7,851 nt of DNA from Betaproteobacteria bacterium (GTDB lineage Bacteria; Pseudomonadota; Gammaproteobacteria; Burkholderiales; Rhodocyclaceae), in NCBI GenBank assembly GCA_028868235.1, contig JAGWUW010000110.1, positions 1-7,851 on the forward strand, given 5' to 3'. Positions 1 to 6,671 of this stretch are shown here, in pieces. The notes beneath the pieces were generated by a model that was given only the letters and a program-made list of their open reading frames with translations, did no database searches and was not told the origin of the DNA. Made by a program: the position numbers and the translations under genes. How positions within the stretch are numbered: the first letter of the stretch is position 1; the number at the start of each line of letters is the position of its first letter.

Positions 1-2372
1 CCGAGCAGGCGGACGTGCTGGAAGGTCCGGCTCATGCCGCGTTGAGCGATATCGCGCGCGGCAAGCTCGGCCGTCGATTCGCCGAGGAACGCGATCTTCC
101 CTTCGGTCGCCGGATTGACCGCCGAGATACAGTTGAACATGGTGCTCTTGCCAGCACCGTTCGGGCCGATCAGCGCCATCACCTCGCCGGCTTTCACTGT
201 CAGCGACATATTGTTGTTGGCGACCAGGCCGCCAAAGCGCTTGGTCACTTCGCGGGCATCGAGCAGTACGCTGTCCTTGGCCACCGGTGGGCGCCTGGGC
301 AAGACTTCGCCCTGCGGCACGTCGCGTACCATAGTGCGCGACGGCAGCAGGCGCATGATCACCGGCCACAAGCCGGCGCGCGCCTTCTGCAGGATGAGCA
401 CCATGGCCAGGCCGAAGACGATGATCTCGAAGTTGCCGCTCTGGCCGAGCAGTTGCGGCAGCCAGTCCTGCAGCCACTGTTTCAGGATGGTGATGACGCC
501 GGCGCCGAGCACGGCACCCCAGACGTGGCCGATGCCGCCGACCACCGCCATGAACAGGTATTCGATGCCCTGGTTCAGCGCGAACGGGGTCGGGTTCACG
601 AAGCGTTGCAGGTGGGCGTACAGCCAGCCGGAAATGCTGGCCAGCAACGCAGCGATCAAGAAGATGACGATCTTCTCGCGGGCCGTGTTGACACCCATCG
701 CCTCGGCCATCACGGTGCCGCCCTTGAGCGCCCGGATGGCGCGGCCGACGCGGGAGTCGAGCAGGTTGCTGATGCTGACGATGGCGAGCAGGACGACCAG
801 CCAGATCAGGTAGAAGAATTCGCGACCCGACTTCAGTTCCCAGCCAGCCAGCGACACGGCCGGAATGCCGGTGATGCCGGTATGGCCACCGAGGAATTCG
901 ACATTGCCGAACAGGAAGTAGAGGCTGATGCCCCAAGCGATGGTGCCCAGCGGCAGATAGTGGCCGCCCATGCGCAACGTGATGAACCCGAGCGACAAGG
1001 CGACGGCCGCAGTCAGCGCCATGCCGATGAACAGCGTCAGCCACGGAGAGACGCCATGCACGGTGGTCAGCCAGGCTGTAGTGTAGGCGCCGAGGCCAAC
1101 GAAGGCCGCCTGGCCGAAGGAAGTCAGGCCGCCGACACCAGTCAGCAATACAAGACCAACGGCGACGATGGCGTAGAGACCGATGTAGTTGAGCAGGGTA
1201 ACCGTGAATTCCGGCAGCAGCAGCGGGCTTACCCCGAGTACAGCAACGAACGCAAACAGGGGCAGGTGGCGGCGCAGGAAACTGCGCTTGCCCGATTTGC
1301 CCGGCGCAACGCCGGCGCTGACCTCATCGCCCTTTTCTTCCTCTTCCTCGATGTGGTGTGCGGTCAGCGAGCGCCAGAGCAGAACCGGGATGATCAGCGT
1401 GAAGACGATAACCTCCTTGAAGGCGCTGGCATAGAAGGAGGAATACGATTCGAGCAAACCGACCAGGATGGCACCCAGCGCCGCGATCGGGTACGAGGCC
1501 AGACCGCCGATGATGGCGCCAACGAAACCCTTGAGGCCGATCAGGAAACCGGAATCGTAGTAGATGGTAGTGATCGGCGCGATCAGAATACCGGAGAAGG
1601 CGCCAATGGCGGCGGCCAGCGTGAAGCACAGTTGCCCGGCGAGAACCGGCGGAATGCCCATCAGGCGAGCGCCGGTACGGTTCATGGCAGTGGCACGCAG
1701 CGCCTTGCCATAGATGGTACGTTCGAAGAAGAAATAGAGGCCAATGATGAGTAGGGCGGAGGCGACGACGACTAGGATGGTCTGCCCCTGCAGCGGAGCG
1801 CCGGCCAGTTCAAAGCTGAGATCGGTGAAGGCCGGTGTGCGCCAGCCCTCGGCGCCGAAGAAGAGCAGGCCGAGGCCGATCAGCGCCAAATGTACAGCCA
1901 CCGAAACAATGAGCAGGACAAGCACCGGTGCACTGGCCAGCGGTTGAAAGGCGACACGGTAGATCATTGGGCCGAGCGGCACGACGAGCAGCATGGCGAG
2001 GACAACCTGGGCCCACAGCGGCATCTGGTTGGGGGGCATGGCGAACAGCCCTGCCGCAGCAAGCAGAGGGACGCCGACATTGACAATGAGCAGGGTCGGC
2101 AGCTTGGCATAGCGGCCATCGCGAACCAATCGATAACCGTCGAGTAGCGCAACCGCGGTACCGAGACCCAGTAGCAGCCAGACCGTGCCAGGAACCTGGC
2201 CGGCCTGCAGCGCGGCCAGAGTCAGCGCGCCGAAGGCGACGAACTCACCCTGCGGAATGAAGATGACACGGGTGACGGCGAAGACGAGGACCAGCGCAAG
2301 GGCAAGCAGCGCATAGATTGCACCGTTGGTGATGCCATCCTGGCCAAGGAGAAGGAGAATCTGGAGGTCCAT
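1..2372 (-). CDS. Fused branched-chain-type ABC transporter: LivH permease - LivM permease - LivG ATPase (3' end outside window)
   Basis: One uninterrupted frame of 790 visible codons runs off the left edge. Residues 1 to about 335 are a LivH-type inner-membrane permease, with hydrophobic segments and the cytoplasmic-loop motif around [11 protein letters not shown] (230-240). A charged linker ([12 protein letters not shown], 339-350) leads into a LivM-type permease (about 358-685), with [13 protein letters not shown] near 418-430 and a second coupling-loop motif at about 545-562. A LivG-type ATPase starts near 700, with Walker [10 protein letters not shown] at 736-744 and the Q-loop glutamine at 785. 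ABC signature, Walker B and H-loop lie outside. I checked the frame at six anchors (start, LivH loop, linker, FGQAAF, ATPase start, Walker A) and all agree, so this is a true fusion in the given sequence. Start ATG follows TAGGTCAC, a weak Shine-Dalgarno. It would energise import of ligand from the two upstream binding proteins; a LivF partner is expected beyond the window. Confidence 0.9.
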   Translation of the reverse strand, partial: MDLQILLLLGQDGITNGAIYALLALALVLVFAVTRVIFIPQGEFVAFGALTLAALQAGQVPGTVWLLLGLGTAVALLDGYRLVRDGRYAKLPTLLIVNVGVPLLAAAGLFAMPPNQMPLWAQVVLAMLLVVPLGPMIYRVAFQPLASAPVLVLLIVSVAVHLALIGLGLLFFGAEGWRTPAFTDLSFELAGAPLQGQTILVVVASALLIIGLYFFFERTIYGKALRATAMNRTGARLMGIPPVLAGQLCFTLAAAIGAFSGILIAPITTIYYDSGFLIGLKGFVGAIIGGLASYPIAALGAILVGLLESYSSFYASAFKEVIVFTLIIPVLLWRSLTAHHIEEEEEKGDEVSAGVAPGKSGKRSFLRRHLPLFAFVAVLGVSPLLLPEFTVTLLNYIGLYAIVAVGLVLLTGVGGLTSFGQAAFVGLGAYTTAWLTTVHGVSPWLTLFIGMALTAAVALSLGFITLRMGGHYLPLGTIAWGISLYFLFGNVEFLGGHTGITGIPAVSLAGWELKSGREFFYLIWLVVLLAIVSISNLLDSRVGRAIRALKGGTVMAEAMGVNTAREKIVIFLIAALLASISGWLYAHLQRFVNPTPFALNQGIEYLFMAVVGGIGHVWGAVLGAGVITILKQWLQDWLPQLLGQSGNFEIIVFGLAMVLILQKARAGLWPVIMRLLPSRTMVRDVPQGEVLPRRPPVAKDSVLLDAREVTKRFGGLVANNNMSLTVKAGEVMALIGPNGAGKSTMFNCISAVNPATEGKIAFLGESTAELAARDIAQRGMSRTFQHVRLL

Positions 2373-2384
2373 GTGACCTAAATT

Positions 2385-2412
2385 AAAAAAGGAAAAGCGC
2401 GTTATACGCGCT
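2385..2412 (-). terminator. Intrinsic terminator/attenuator between binding protein and permease genes
   Basis: Read on the minus strand, AGCGCGT pairs perfectly with ACGCGCT around a three-base loop (arms 2406-2412 and 2396-2402). The stem is followed at once by TTTTCCTTTTTT (2396-2385). It lies after the upstream binding-protein gene and only 12 bases before the permease start codon. It should therefore stop most transcripts and let a fraction read through, giving more soluble binding protein than membrane complex. The plus-strand direction has no T run, so it is one-directional. Confidence 0.75.
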
Positions 2413-2430
2413 AGGGACTGATTGGATTAG

Positions 2431-2509
2431 GCAGATAGATCGTGCAAAGCATCTGCTAGGCGCCGCCCCCACAGATGACCGCAGCAAATCCCCGTTGGAC
2501 TGCACGATC
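2431..2509 (-). other. Nested inverted repeats in the binding protein-permease gap (candidate structured RNA)
   Basis: The 178-bp gap 2373-2550 has no gene. Besides the terminator it holds a 9-base inverted repeat (GATCGTGCA 2438-2446 with TGCACGATC 2501-2509). Inside it lies a 6-base inverted repeat (CATCTG 2450-2455 with CAGATG 2472-2477). The inner segment 2451-2456 (ATCTGC) can instead pair with GCAGAT at 2431-2436, which would be incompatible with the nested fold. All arms are perfect Watson-Crick pairs, so they would form in a minus-strand transcript reading toward the permease. Function is unknown: a 3' UTR stabiliser, a leader for the permease, or a processed small RNA ending at the terminator are all possible. 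Confidence 0.5.
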
Positions 2510-2550
2510 AGCATGGCAAGGGAGCGGCAACAACACAGTCGCGAACCCGG

Positions 2551-3690
2551 TTATTTGAGCAGTTTCCAGGTGCCGTTTTCGACAGTCACCATCACACGGG
2601 CACGCTGATCGAAGCCCTGATGGTCGTTCGGCGTCAGGTTGAAGATACCGTGGGCGCCGGCGACGTTTTTCGTGCCTTCCAGTGCATCCCGTAGAGCGCG
2701 GCGGAATTCAACGGTGCCAGGCTTGGCTTTCTTCAATGCCACCGGAATGGCGCTCTGCAGCAATACGCCGGCATCCCAGGCATGACCACCGAAGGAGCTG
2801 ACACTGCCCTTGCCGTAAGCGGCTTCGTACTTGGTAACATATTCTAGGGCAGACTTACGCACTGGATTGTCGGCCGGCAACTGGGCGGCAACCACCATCG
2901 GGCCGACCGGTAGGAAGGCGCCTTCGACATCCTTGCCGCCGACGCGCAGAAAGTCGTTGTTAGCAACGCCGTGCGTCTGGTAGATCAGGCCCTTGTAGCC
3001 TTTTTCCTTGAGCACCTTCTGCGGCAGGGCGGCCGGAGTCCCGGCACCGCCGACCAGCACAGCATCCGGCTTGGCAGCCATGATCTTGAGAATCTGACCG
3101 GTCACCGAGGTGTCGTTGCGCTGGTAGCGCTCACTGGCGACAATCTTCAGCTTGCGTGCCTCGGCGATCTTGGCGAATTCCTTGTACCAGCCTTCACCAT
3201 AGGCGTCTGCAAAACCGATGTAGGCGACGCTCTGCACGTTCTTGTCGGTCATATGCTGGACCAGGGCCGTCGCCATGTGGGCGTCGTTCTGGGCTGTCTT
3301 AAAAACCCAGTGGCGCTTGGCGTCCATCGGCTCGACGACGATGGCTGAACCGGCCATCGAGATCAGCGGCGTCTCGTTCTCGACGGCGACGTCCATCATG
3401 GCCAACGAACTGGGTGTGGTCGACGAGCCGACAACAACGTCAACCTTGTTCTCGCTGATCAGCTTCTTGATGTTTCTGGTCGCCGCGGTCGGGTCGGTAG
3501 CATCGTCGAGCACGATGTAATTGACCTTCTGGCCACCGATAGTGGTCGGCAGCAGGGCAAAGGTGTTCTTTTCCGGAATGCCGAGCGAGGCTGCCGGGCC
3601 GGTTGCCGCGACGGAAACACCGACGTTGATATCGGCCAGCACAGCGGTGGACAAGGTAGCCAGAACGGCGAGAGTCAGCTTCTTGATCAT
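2551..3690 (-). CDS. Periplasmic substrate-binding protein, branched-chain (LivK-like) family, copy 1
   Basis: 379 residues. A classical Sec signal peptide (MIKK, hydrophobic 5-17, cleavage expected after AVLA at 19) has no lipobox, so the mature protein should be free in the periplasm. The mature part is a type I periplasmic binding fold of the HAAT/LivK class: INVGVSVAATGPAASLG (21-37), NYIVLDDATDPT, the GGAGTPAALPQK segment near 214-225, and QTHGVANNDFLR. It would capture the ligand and dock on the LivH/LivM-like permease encoded next downstream. The exact ligand cannot be read from sequence; branched-chain amino acids are the family default, but aromatic or other carboxylates are also served by this family. 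No cysteine is present. The start is preceded by a weak GGGATG. The gene is 80 bp after its paralogue and 178 bp before the permease. Confidence 0.9.
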   Translation of the reverse strand: MIKKLTLAVLATLSTAVLADINVGVSVAATGPAASLGIPEKNTFALLPTTIGGQKVNYIVLDDATDPTAATRNIKKLISENKVDVVVGSSTTPSSLAMMDVAVENETPLISMAGSAIVVEPMDAKRHWVFKTAQNDAHMATALVQHMTDKNVQSVAYIGFADAYGEGWYKEFAKIAEARKLKIVASERYQRNDTSVTGQILKIMAAKPDAVLVGGAGTPAALPQKVLKEKGYKGLIYQTHGVANNDFLRVGGKDVEGAFLPVGPMVVAAQLPADNPVRKSALEYVTKYEAAYGKGSVSSFGGHAWDAGVLLQSAIPVALKKAKPGTVEFRRALRDALEGTKNVAGAHGIFNLTPNDHQGFDQRARVMVTVENGTWKLLK

Positions 3691-3709
3691 GATTTCATCC
3701 CGGAAACGG

Positions 3710-3739
3710 AAAAACCGGAGTTTACCACGTGGGGTCCGG
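3710..3739 (-). terminator. Possible weak terminator/attenuator between the two binding-protein genes
   Basis: In the 80-bp gap between the paralogues the minus strand reads CCGGA, a 15-base loop containing the palindrome CCACGTGG (3725-3732), then TCCGG directly followed by TTTTT (3714-3710). The five-base stem is short and the loop large, so it is only a candidate. If active it would lower expression of the second binding protein relative to the first. Confidence 0.3.
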
Positions 3740-3770
3740 CCCTTTCCGGGCAGGACATGTGGGTTATCCC

Positions 3771-4910
3771 TTATTTGGCGAGCTTCCAGCCGCCATCTTT
3801 TATAGTGACCATGACCCGTGCGCGCTGGTCGAGGCCGAGGTGATCGTTGGCGCTCATATTGTAGACTCCGTGCGAGCCAGCCACACTCTTGGTCGCCTCC
3901 AGCGCATCGCGCAGGGCGACGCGGAACTCCTTGCTGCCCGGCTGCGCCTTCTTCAGCGCAACCGGAGCGGCATTGGCCAGCAGTATGCCGGCATCCCAGG
4001 CATAGCCGCCGAAGGCATTGACGCTACCCTTGCCATGCACGCCTTCATACTTGGTCACATACTCCACAGCCGATTTTTTGACCGGGTTGTCGACCGGTAA
4101 CTGGGCGGCGACCAGTACCGGACCTGAGGGCAACACGGTGTCCTCGCAATCCTTGCCACAGACGCGCAGGAAATCGTTGTTGGCCACACCATGGGTCTGG
4201 TAGATGATGCCCTTGTAACCCTTTTCCTTCAGGGATTTCTGCGGCAGGGCAGCCGGTGTACCGGCCCCCCCGATCAGCACGGCATCCGGCTTGGCGGAGA
4301 GCACCTTGAGCACCTGGCCGGTCACCGAGGTATCGACGCGATTGAAGCGCTCGTTGGCAACGACCTTGATCTTGCGCACTTCGGCCAATTTGGAGAACTC
4401 GTTCCACCAACCTTCGCCGTAGGCGTCAGAGAATCCGATATAGGCCACGCTCTTCACGTTGTTATTGGTCATGTGCTCGACGATCGCGGTCGACATCTGG
4501 GCATCGTTCTGCGGCGTCTTGAACACCCACTTACGCTTGGCGTCCATCGGTTCGACAATACGCGCCGAGGCAGCCAGGGCGATCATCGGCGTTTCCGCTT
4601 CAGCGGCTACATCGACCATAGCCAGCGAATTCGGGGTGGTGGTCGAACCGATGATCAGGTCGACGTTGCTTTCGCTAATCAATTTCTTGGCGTTCCGCAC
4701 CGCCGTCGTCGTGTCCGAGGCATCGTCGAGCACGATGTAGTTGACCTTCTGGCCGGCAATAGTCTTCGGCAGCAGGTCGATCGTGTTCTTTTCCGGAATG
4801 CCGAGCGAGGCTGCCGGGCCAGTGGCCGACAGGGTCACGCCGACGTTGATGTCTGCCATGGCTGTCGCTGCAAAAGTTGCCAGCAGCGAAGCAAATACTG
4901 TTTTTCTCAT
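3771..4910 (-). CDS. Periplasmic substrate-binding protein, branched-chain (LivK-like) family, copy 2
   Basis: 379 residues with signal peptide MRKTVFASLLATFAATAMA, cleavage expected after residue 19. The frame stays open upstream to 5024, but this start is chosen because AGAGGAGA lies 7 bases before it and because it makes the protein align without gaps to the next gene downstream, also 379 residues and about 71% identical by hand count. It is a type I periplasmic binding protein with the same blocks: GPAASLGIPEKNT (31-43), GGAGTPAALPQK (214-225), QTHGVANNDFLRV (238-250). Unlike its paralogue it carries two cysteines, C251 and C255 (RVCGKDCED), the only ones in the protein; in the oxidising periplasm they could form a disulfide. 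First gene of the transporter cluster, divergent from ribE. It likely shares the downstream permease with its paralogue but may differ in ligand range. Confidence 0.92.
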   Translation of the reverse strand: MRKTVFASLLATFAATAMADINVGVTLSATGPAASLGIPEKNTIDLLPKTIAGQKVNYIVLDDASDTTTAVRNAKKLISESNVDLIIGSTTTPNSLAMVDVAAEAETPMIALAASARIVEPMDAKRKWVFKTPQNDAQMSTAIVEHMTNNNVKSVAYIGFSDAYGEGWWNEFSKLAEVRKIKVVANERFNRVDTSVTGQVLKVLSAKPDAVLIGGAGTPAALPQKSLKEKGYKGIIYQTHGVANNDFLRVCGKDCEDTVLPSGPVLVAAQLPVDNPVKKSAVEYVTKYEGVHGKGSVNAFGGYAWDAGILLANAAPVALKKAQPGSKEFRVALRDALEATKSVAGSHGVYNMSANDHLGLDQRARVMVTIKDGGWKLAK

Positions 4911-5038
4911 TGTTTTGTCTCCTCTGGATGAATCGCTTACGTAAAGGTGAAAAGCTATGGCCAAACGCCCATTCGTGCAAGCCAGCGAGTCAATCGAGCG
5001 TGATAAAGTCACTTTTTTGTGCAAAAACAGGGGCTACC
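4911..5038. promoter_or_regulatory. Divergent intergenic region between the transporter cluster and ribE
   Basis: These 128 bp must hold the promoters of both the binding-protein cluster (minus) and ribE (plus). I see no convincing -35/-10 pair in either direction. A perfect dyad AAAGT-C-ACTTT lies at 5005-5015 and is a possible operator half-site pair or part of a weak hairpin followed by a T run. The ribE Shine-Dalgarno AGGGG is at 5029-5033. No FMN riboswitch consensus is recognisable in this short leader. Confidence 0.45.
4918..4925 (-). promoter_or_regulatory. Ribosome binding site that fixes the start of binding protein copy 2
   Basis: The minus strand reads AGAGGAGA, then seven bases, then ATG at 4910. 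This strong Shine-Dalgarno favours the 379-residue product over the longer open frame that begins at 5024, whose extra 38 residues do not resemble an export signal. Confidence 0.8.
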
Positions 5039-5632
5039 ATGTTTTCTGGAATCATCGCGGCGGTCGGCCGCATCACCCAACTCACTCCTCGCGAGGTCGG
5101 CTACCGCCTGCACGTTGATGCCGGCAAACTCGACCTCTCCGATGTGGCGCTTGGCGACTCCATCGCCCACAACGGCGTCTGCCTGACCGTGGTGGGCAAG
5201 GAAGGCAATAGCTTCGCTGTCGACGTGTCACCGGAAACCCTGTCGTGCACGGTCGGCCTCGATGCCCCCGGCCCGGTGAACCTGGAAAAGGCGCTGCGCC
5301 TGTCCGACGTGATCGGCGGCCATCTGGTATCCGGCCATGTCGACGGCGTTGGCGAAGTGCTGCGCTTCGACCCGGTAGGCGACAATCGTCTGCTCGAAAT
5401 CCGCGCCCCAAAGGACATCGCCCGCTACATCGCACGCAAAGGTTCAATCGTCGTCAATGGCACCAGCCTGACCACGAACGCAGTTAACGGTACGGATTTC
5501 ACCATCAACCTTATCCCGCACACGCTCGAAAACACCACGCTGAATCACCTGAAGCCGGGCAGCAAGGTCAATCTGGAGGTCGACCTAATCGCCCGATACT
5601 GCGAGCGTTTACTGAGTGCTGAACGCGAGTAA
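5039..5632 (+). CDS. ribE: Riboflavin synthase (alpha subunit)
   Basis: 197 residues, close to the usual length of about 200-215. Catalyses dismutation of two 6,7-dimethyl-8-ribityllumazine molecules to riboflavin and a pyrimidinedione, the last step of riboflavin synthesis, in the cytosol. Two lumazine-binding barrels are visible. The first begins MFSGII and contains SIAHNGVCLTV (41-51, with C48, the conserved cysteine of the family). The second follows GGHLVSGHVDGVGEV (93-107) and contains KGSIVVNGTSLT (134-145) and LIPHTLENTTL (158-168). A C-terminal helix VDLIARYCERLL (181-192) fits the trimerisation region. The frame is open upstream to 4877, but the ATG at 5039 is chosen because the protein family begins MF(S/T)GI and AGGGG lies five bases upstream. 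The other rib genes are not in the window. The lipoprotein gene follows after nine bases. Confidence 0.95.
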   Translation: MFSGIIAAVGRITQLTPREVGYRLHVDAGKLDLSDVALGDSIAHNGVCLTVVGKEGNSFAVDVSPETLSCTVGLDAPGPVNLEKALRLSDVIGGHLVSGHVDGVGEVLRFDPVGDNRLLEIRAPKDIARYIARKGSIVVNGTSLTTNAVNGTDFTINLIPHTLENTTLNHLKPGSKVNLEVDLIARYCERLLSAERE

Positions 5633-5641
5633 GCGCTTACC

Positions 5642-6163
5642 ATGTCCAGTCGTGCTGCCATTTGGATACTGGCCGTTGGCCTGCTGAGCGGTTGCACCGG
5701 CTACGACGCGGTCGGCCGACTTCCTGTTGGCGCCCGCCTGGCCGACATCGAGCGCCAGATGGGCTTTCCAGCCCTGCGCTGGCAAGAGCCCGGAGGAGGT
5801 GAAACCCTGGTCTATCCCTTTGGAAGCATGGGTTTTCACACCTTCTTCGTGCGTGGCGATGCCGACGGCCGCTTTATTGCCCGCGAAAATGTACTGACCA
5901 CAACGTATTTCAACCGCATCGGAGCCGGCATGACACAGGAAGAGGTTATCCGTACCATTGGCCCACCGGTGTCAGCGTGGACTGTCTATTTCAAGGCCCG
6001 CGACGAACTGGTCTGGGAATGGCGCTATTGCGACGCCTGGAACGAGCCAGCCCGCTTCAACGTACTGTTCGACGGCACGACACTGCGCGTGCGCTCGACC
6101 ATGTCCGCCACCGAACGCATACGTGCTGTGTTCGAGCCGGGCACAATCCGGACTTGGTGCTAA
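5642..6163 (+). CDS. Small lipoprotein, BamE/SmpA-OmlA-like
   Basis: 173 residues with a lipoprotein signal: hydrophobic 5-15 and lipobox L15-S16-G17-C18, so C18 should be lipidated and the mature protein anchored in the envelope (outer membrane likely, as residue 19 is T rather than D). Two similar halves can be seen. GARLADIERQMGFPALRWQEPGG is followed by TLVYPFG, and IGAGMTQEEVIRTIGPP is followed by LVWEWRYCD. The pattern 'G-M-T-(x)-E-V-(x)3-G-P-P' then an aromatic strand is typical of SmpA/OmlA (BamE-like) domains. It is longer than BamE and is not BamE itself on this evidence. Cys157-type residues also occur (C in WRYCDAW, and the final residue is C). Nine bases separate it from ribE and no clear Shine-Dalgarno is visible, so it is probably translated by coupling from the ribE transcript. 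Precise role unknown. Confidence 0.75.
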   Translation: MSSRAAIWILAVGLLSGCTGYDAVGRLPVGARLADIERQMGFPALRWQEPGGGETLVYPFGSMGFHTFFVRGDADGRFIARENVLTTTYFNRIGAGMTQEEVIRTIGPPVSAWTVYFKARDELVWEWRYCDAWNEPARFNVLFDGTTLRVRSTMSATERIRAVFEPGTIRTWC

Positions 6164-6404
6164 TTACCGCCTGAATTATTGGGTGGCAAAACCACCAAAA
6201 TCACTGTCGGGCAGCTATTCCGCACGCAGAATCCCATAATCGCATTGCCATCACTCTGCCTGAATTGGGACATTGAATTGGGACACCAAGCAGTTTCAAC
6301 AGAACAATTCAGGCCAACGGAGGGGCGTTTGCAAGGCTTGTTTGTTACAAGCGCTTACGTATTACTCGCCCGTAACTCCTTGAAATACAGACCATCCACC
6401 CCCA
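6164..6404. other. Non-coding stretch between the lipoprotein gene and ssrA
   Basis: No gene is recognised here. A small hairpin GGTGG-CAAAA-CCACC (6182-6196) lies 18 bases after the lipoprotein stop but has no T run on the plus strand, so it is at best a weak or Rho-assisted end. A 12-base direct repeat TGAATTGGGACA occurs twice in tandem with a 13-base period (6261-6272 and 6274-6285). GCCTGAATTG (6258-6267) is inverted as CAATTCAGGC (6305-6314). A possible ssrA promoter is TTGTTT (6338-6343), 16 bases, TATTAC (6360-6365); the match is modest. A short inverted repeat CTTGT/ACAAG (6337-6351) overlaps it. Confidence 0.4.
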
Positions 6405-6480
6405 TAATTGAAAGCATGGTTGTAATTCCGGCAATCTGGAGGCGTTCTGGACAGGGGTTCGATTCCCCTCACCTCCACCC
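6405..6480 (+). ncRNA. ssrA: tmRNA acceptor piece (upstream half of permuted ssrA)
   Basis: Holds the 3' half of the tRNA-like domain. T-stem AGGGG (6453-6457), loop TTCGATT, T-stem CCCCT (6465-6469), acceptor strand CACCTCC (6470-6476), discriminator A6477, then CC. The acceptor strand pairs with GGGGGTG at 6509-6515, which lies downstream, and includes the G3-U70 wobble used for alanine charging. Upstream, AAGCATGGTTGTA and GGCGTTCTGGAC resemble the 3' region of one-piece tmRNA (AAGCATGTAGTA and GAATTTCGGAC in E. coli, from memory). CGTTCT (6443-6448) can pair with AGGGCG (6529-6534) as helix P2. The terminal triplet in the DNA is CCC, not CCA, so the CCA end would have to be completed after processing. 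The 5' boundary is approximate. Confidence 0.85.
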
Positions 6481-6508
6481 AAGAGCATTCCGCTGAGTGC
6501 GTTTGGAT
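6481..6508 (+). other. Intervening segment of permuted ssrA, hairpin spacer removed on maturation
   Basis: Joins the acceptor 3' end to the coding-piece 5' end. The acceptor stem extends straight into it: A6477-T6508, a C/A mismatch, C6479-G6506, C6480-G6505, A6481-T6504, A6482-T6503. It is capped by GCATTC-CGCT-GAGTGC (6485-6500). The whole precursor therefore folds as one long hairpin, as expected for a permuted tmRNA before end processing. Confidence 0.75.
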
Positions 6509-6594
6509 GGGGGTGTACTGGCTTCGACAGGGCGGGCAAAGGTGCGCAGGCAACTCGTCAGGCGATCGACGTTAATGAAGCAAACTCCATAATT

Positions 6595-6627
6595 GCCAAT
6601 GATGAGCAATTCGCTATCGCCGCCTAA
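6595..6627 (+). other. tmRNA tag-peptide frame
   Basis: Ten codons beginning with the resume codon GCC and ending with TAA encode ANDEQFAIAA; this is not an independent gene. The hydrophobic AIAA end is the protease-recognised part of such tags. The resume codon was chosen by alignment with the ANDE start of known tags. Confidence 0.88.
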
Positions 6628-6671
6628 AAACGGCTAGCTGGGGCCGCTGAAGCCTTATTACCCAAGACAGC

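Noticed and set aside
15..1754. Long plus-strand open frame (579 codons) opposite the transporter gene
   Set aside because: Its codons lie exactly opposite those of the minus-strand transporter frame. Long antisense frames of this kind are expected in GC-rich genes that avoid TTA, CTA and TCA. The product is rich in Q, D, R and H and resembles no family.
2402..2407. TATAAC on the minus strand as a -10 box for the permease gene
   Set aside because: It lies within the terminator hairpin and has no acceptable -35 at 16-18 bases.
5005..5020. GTGA...TCAC plus TTTTTT as an intrinsic terminator before ribE
   Set aside because: The stem is only four AT-rich pairs and lies directly before a gene start with no upstream plus-strand gene to end.
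4911..5024. Extended N-terminus for binding protein copy 2 (38 extra residues)
   Set aside because: It would bury the signal peptide. The AGAGGAGA site and the equal length with the paralogue support the start at 4910.
4877..5038. Extended N-terminus for riboflavin synthase (54 extra residues)
   Set aside because: It overlaps the start and Shine-Dalgarno of the divergent binding-protein gene, has no family support, and the ATG at 5039 has both the conserved MFSGI start and a Shine-Dalgarno.
4911..5038. FMN riboswitch in the ribE leader
   Set aside because: The leader is short and shows none of the conserved RFN segments I would expect to recognise.
6345..6553. Minus-strand small open frames across the ssrA region, with text like GNRTPVQ and VRGIEPLS
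   Set aside because: These are the usual false translations of the antisense of a tRNA-like T-arm; the region is the tmRNA acceptor and spacer.
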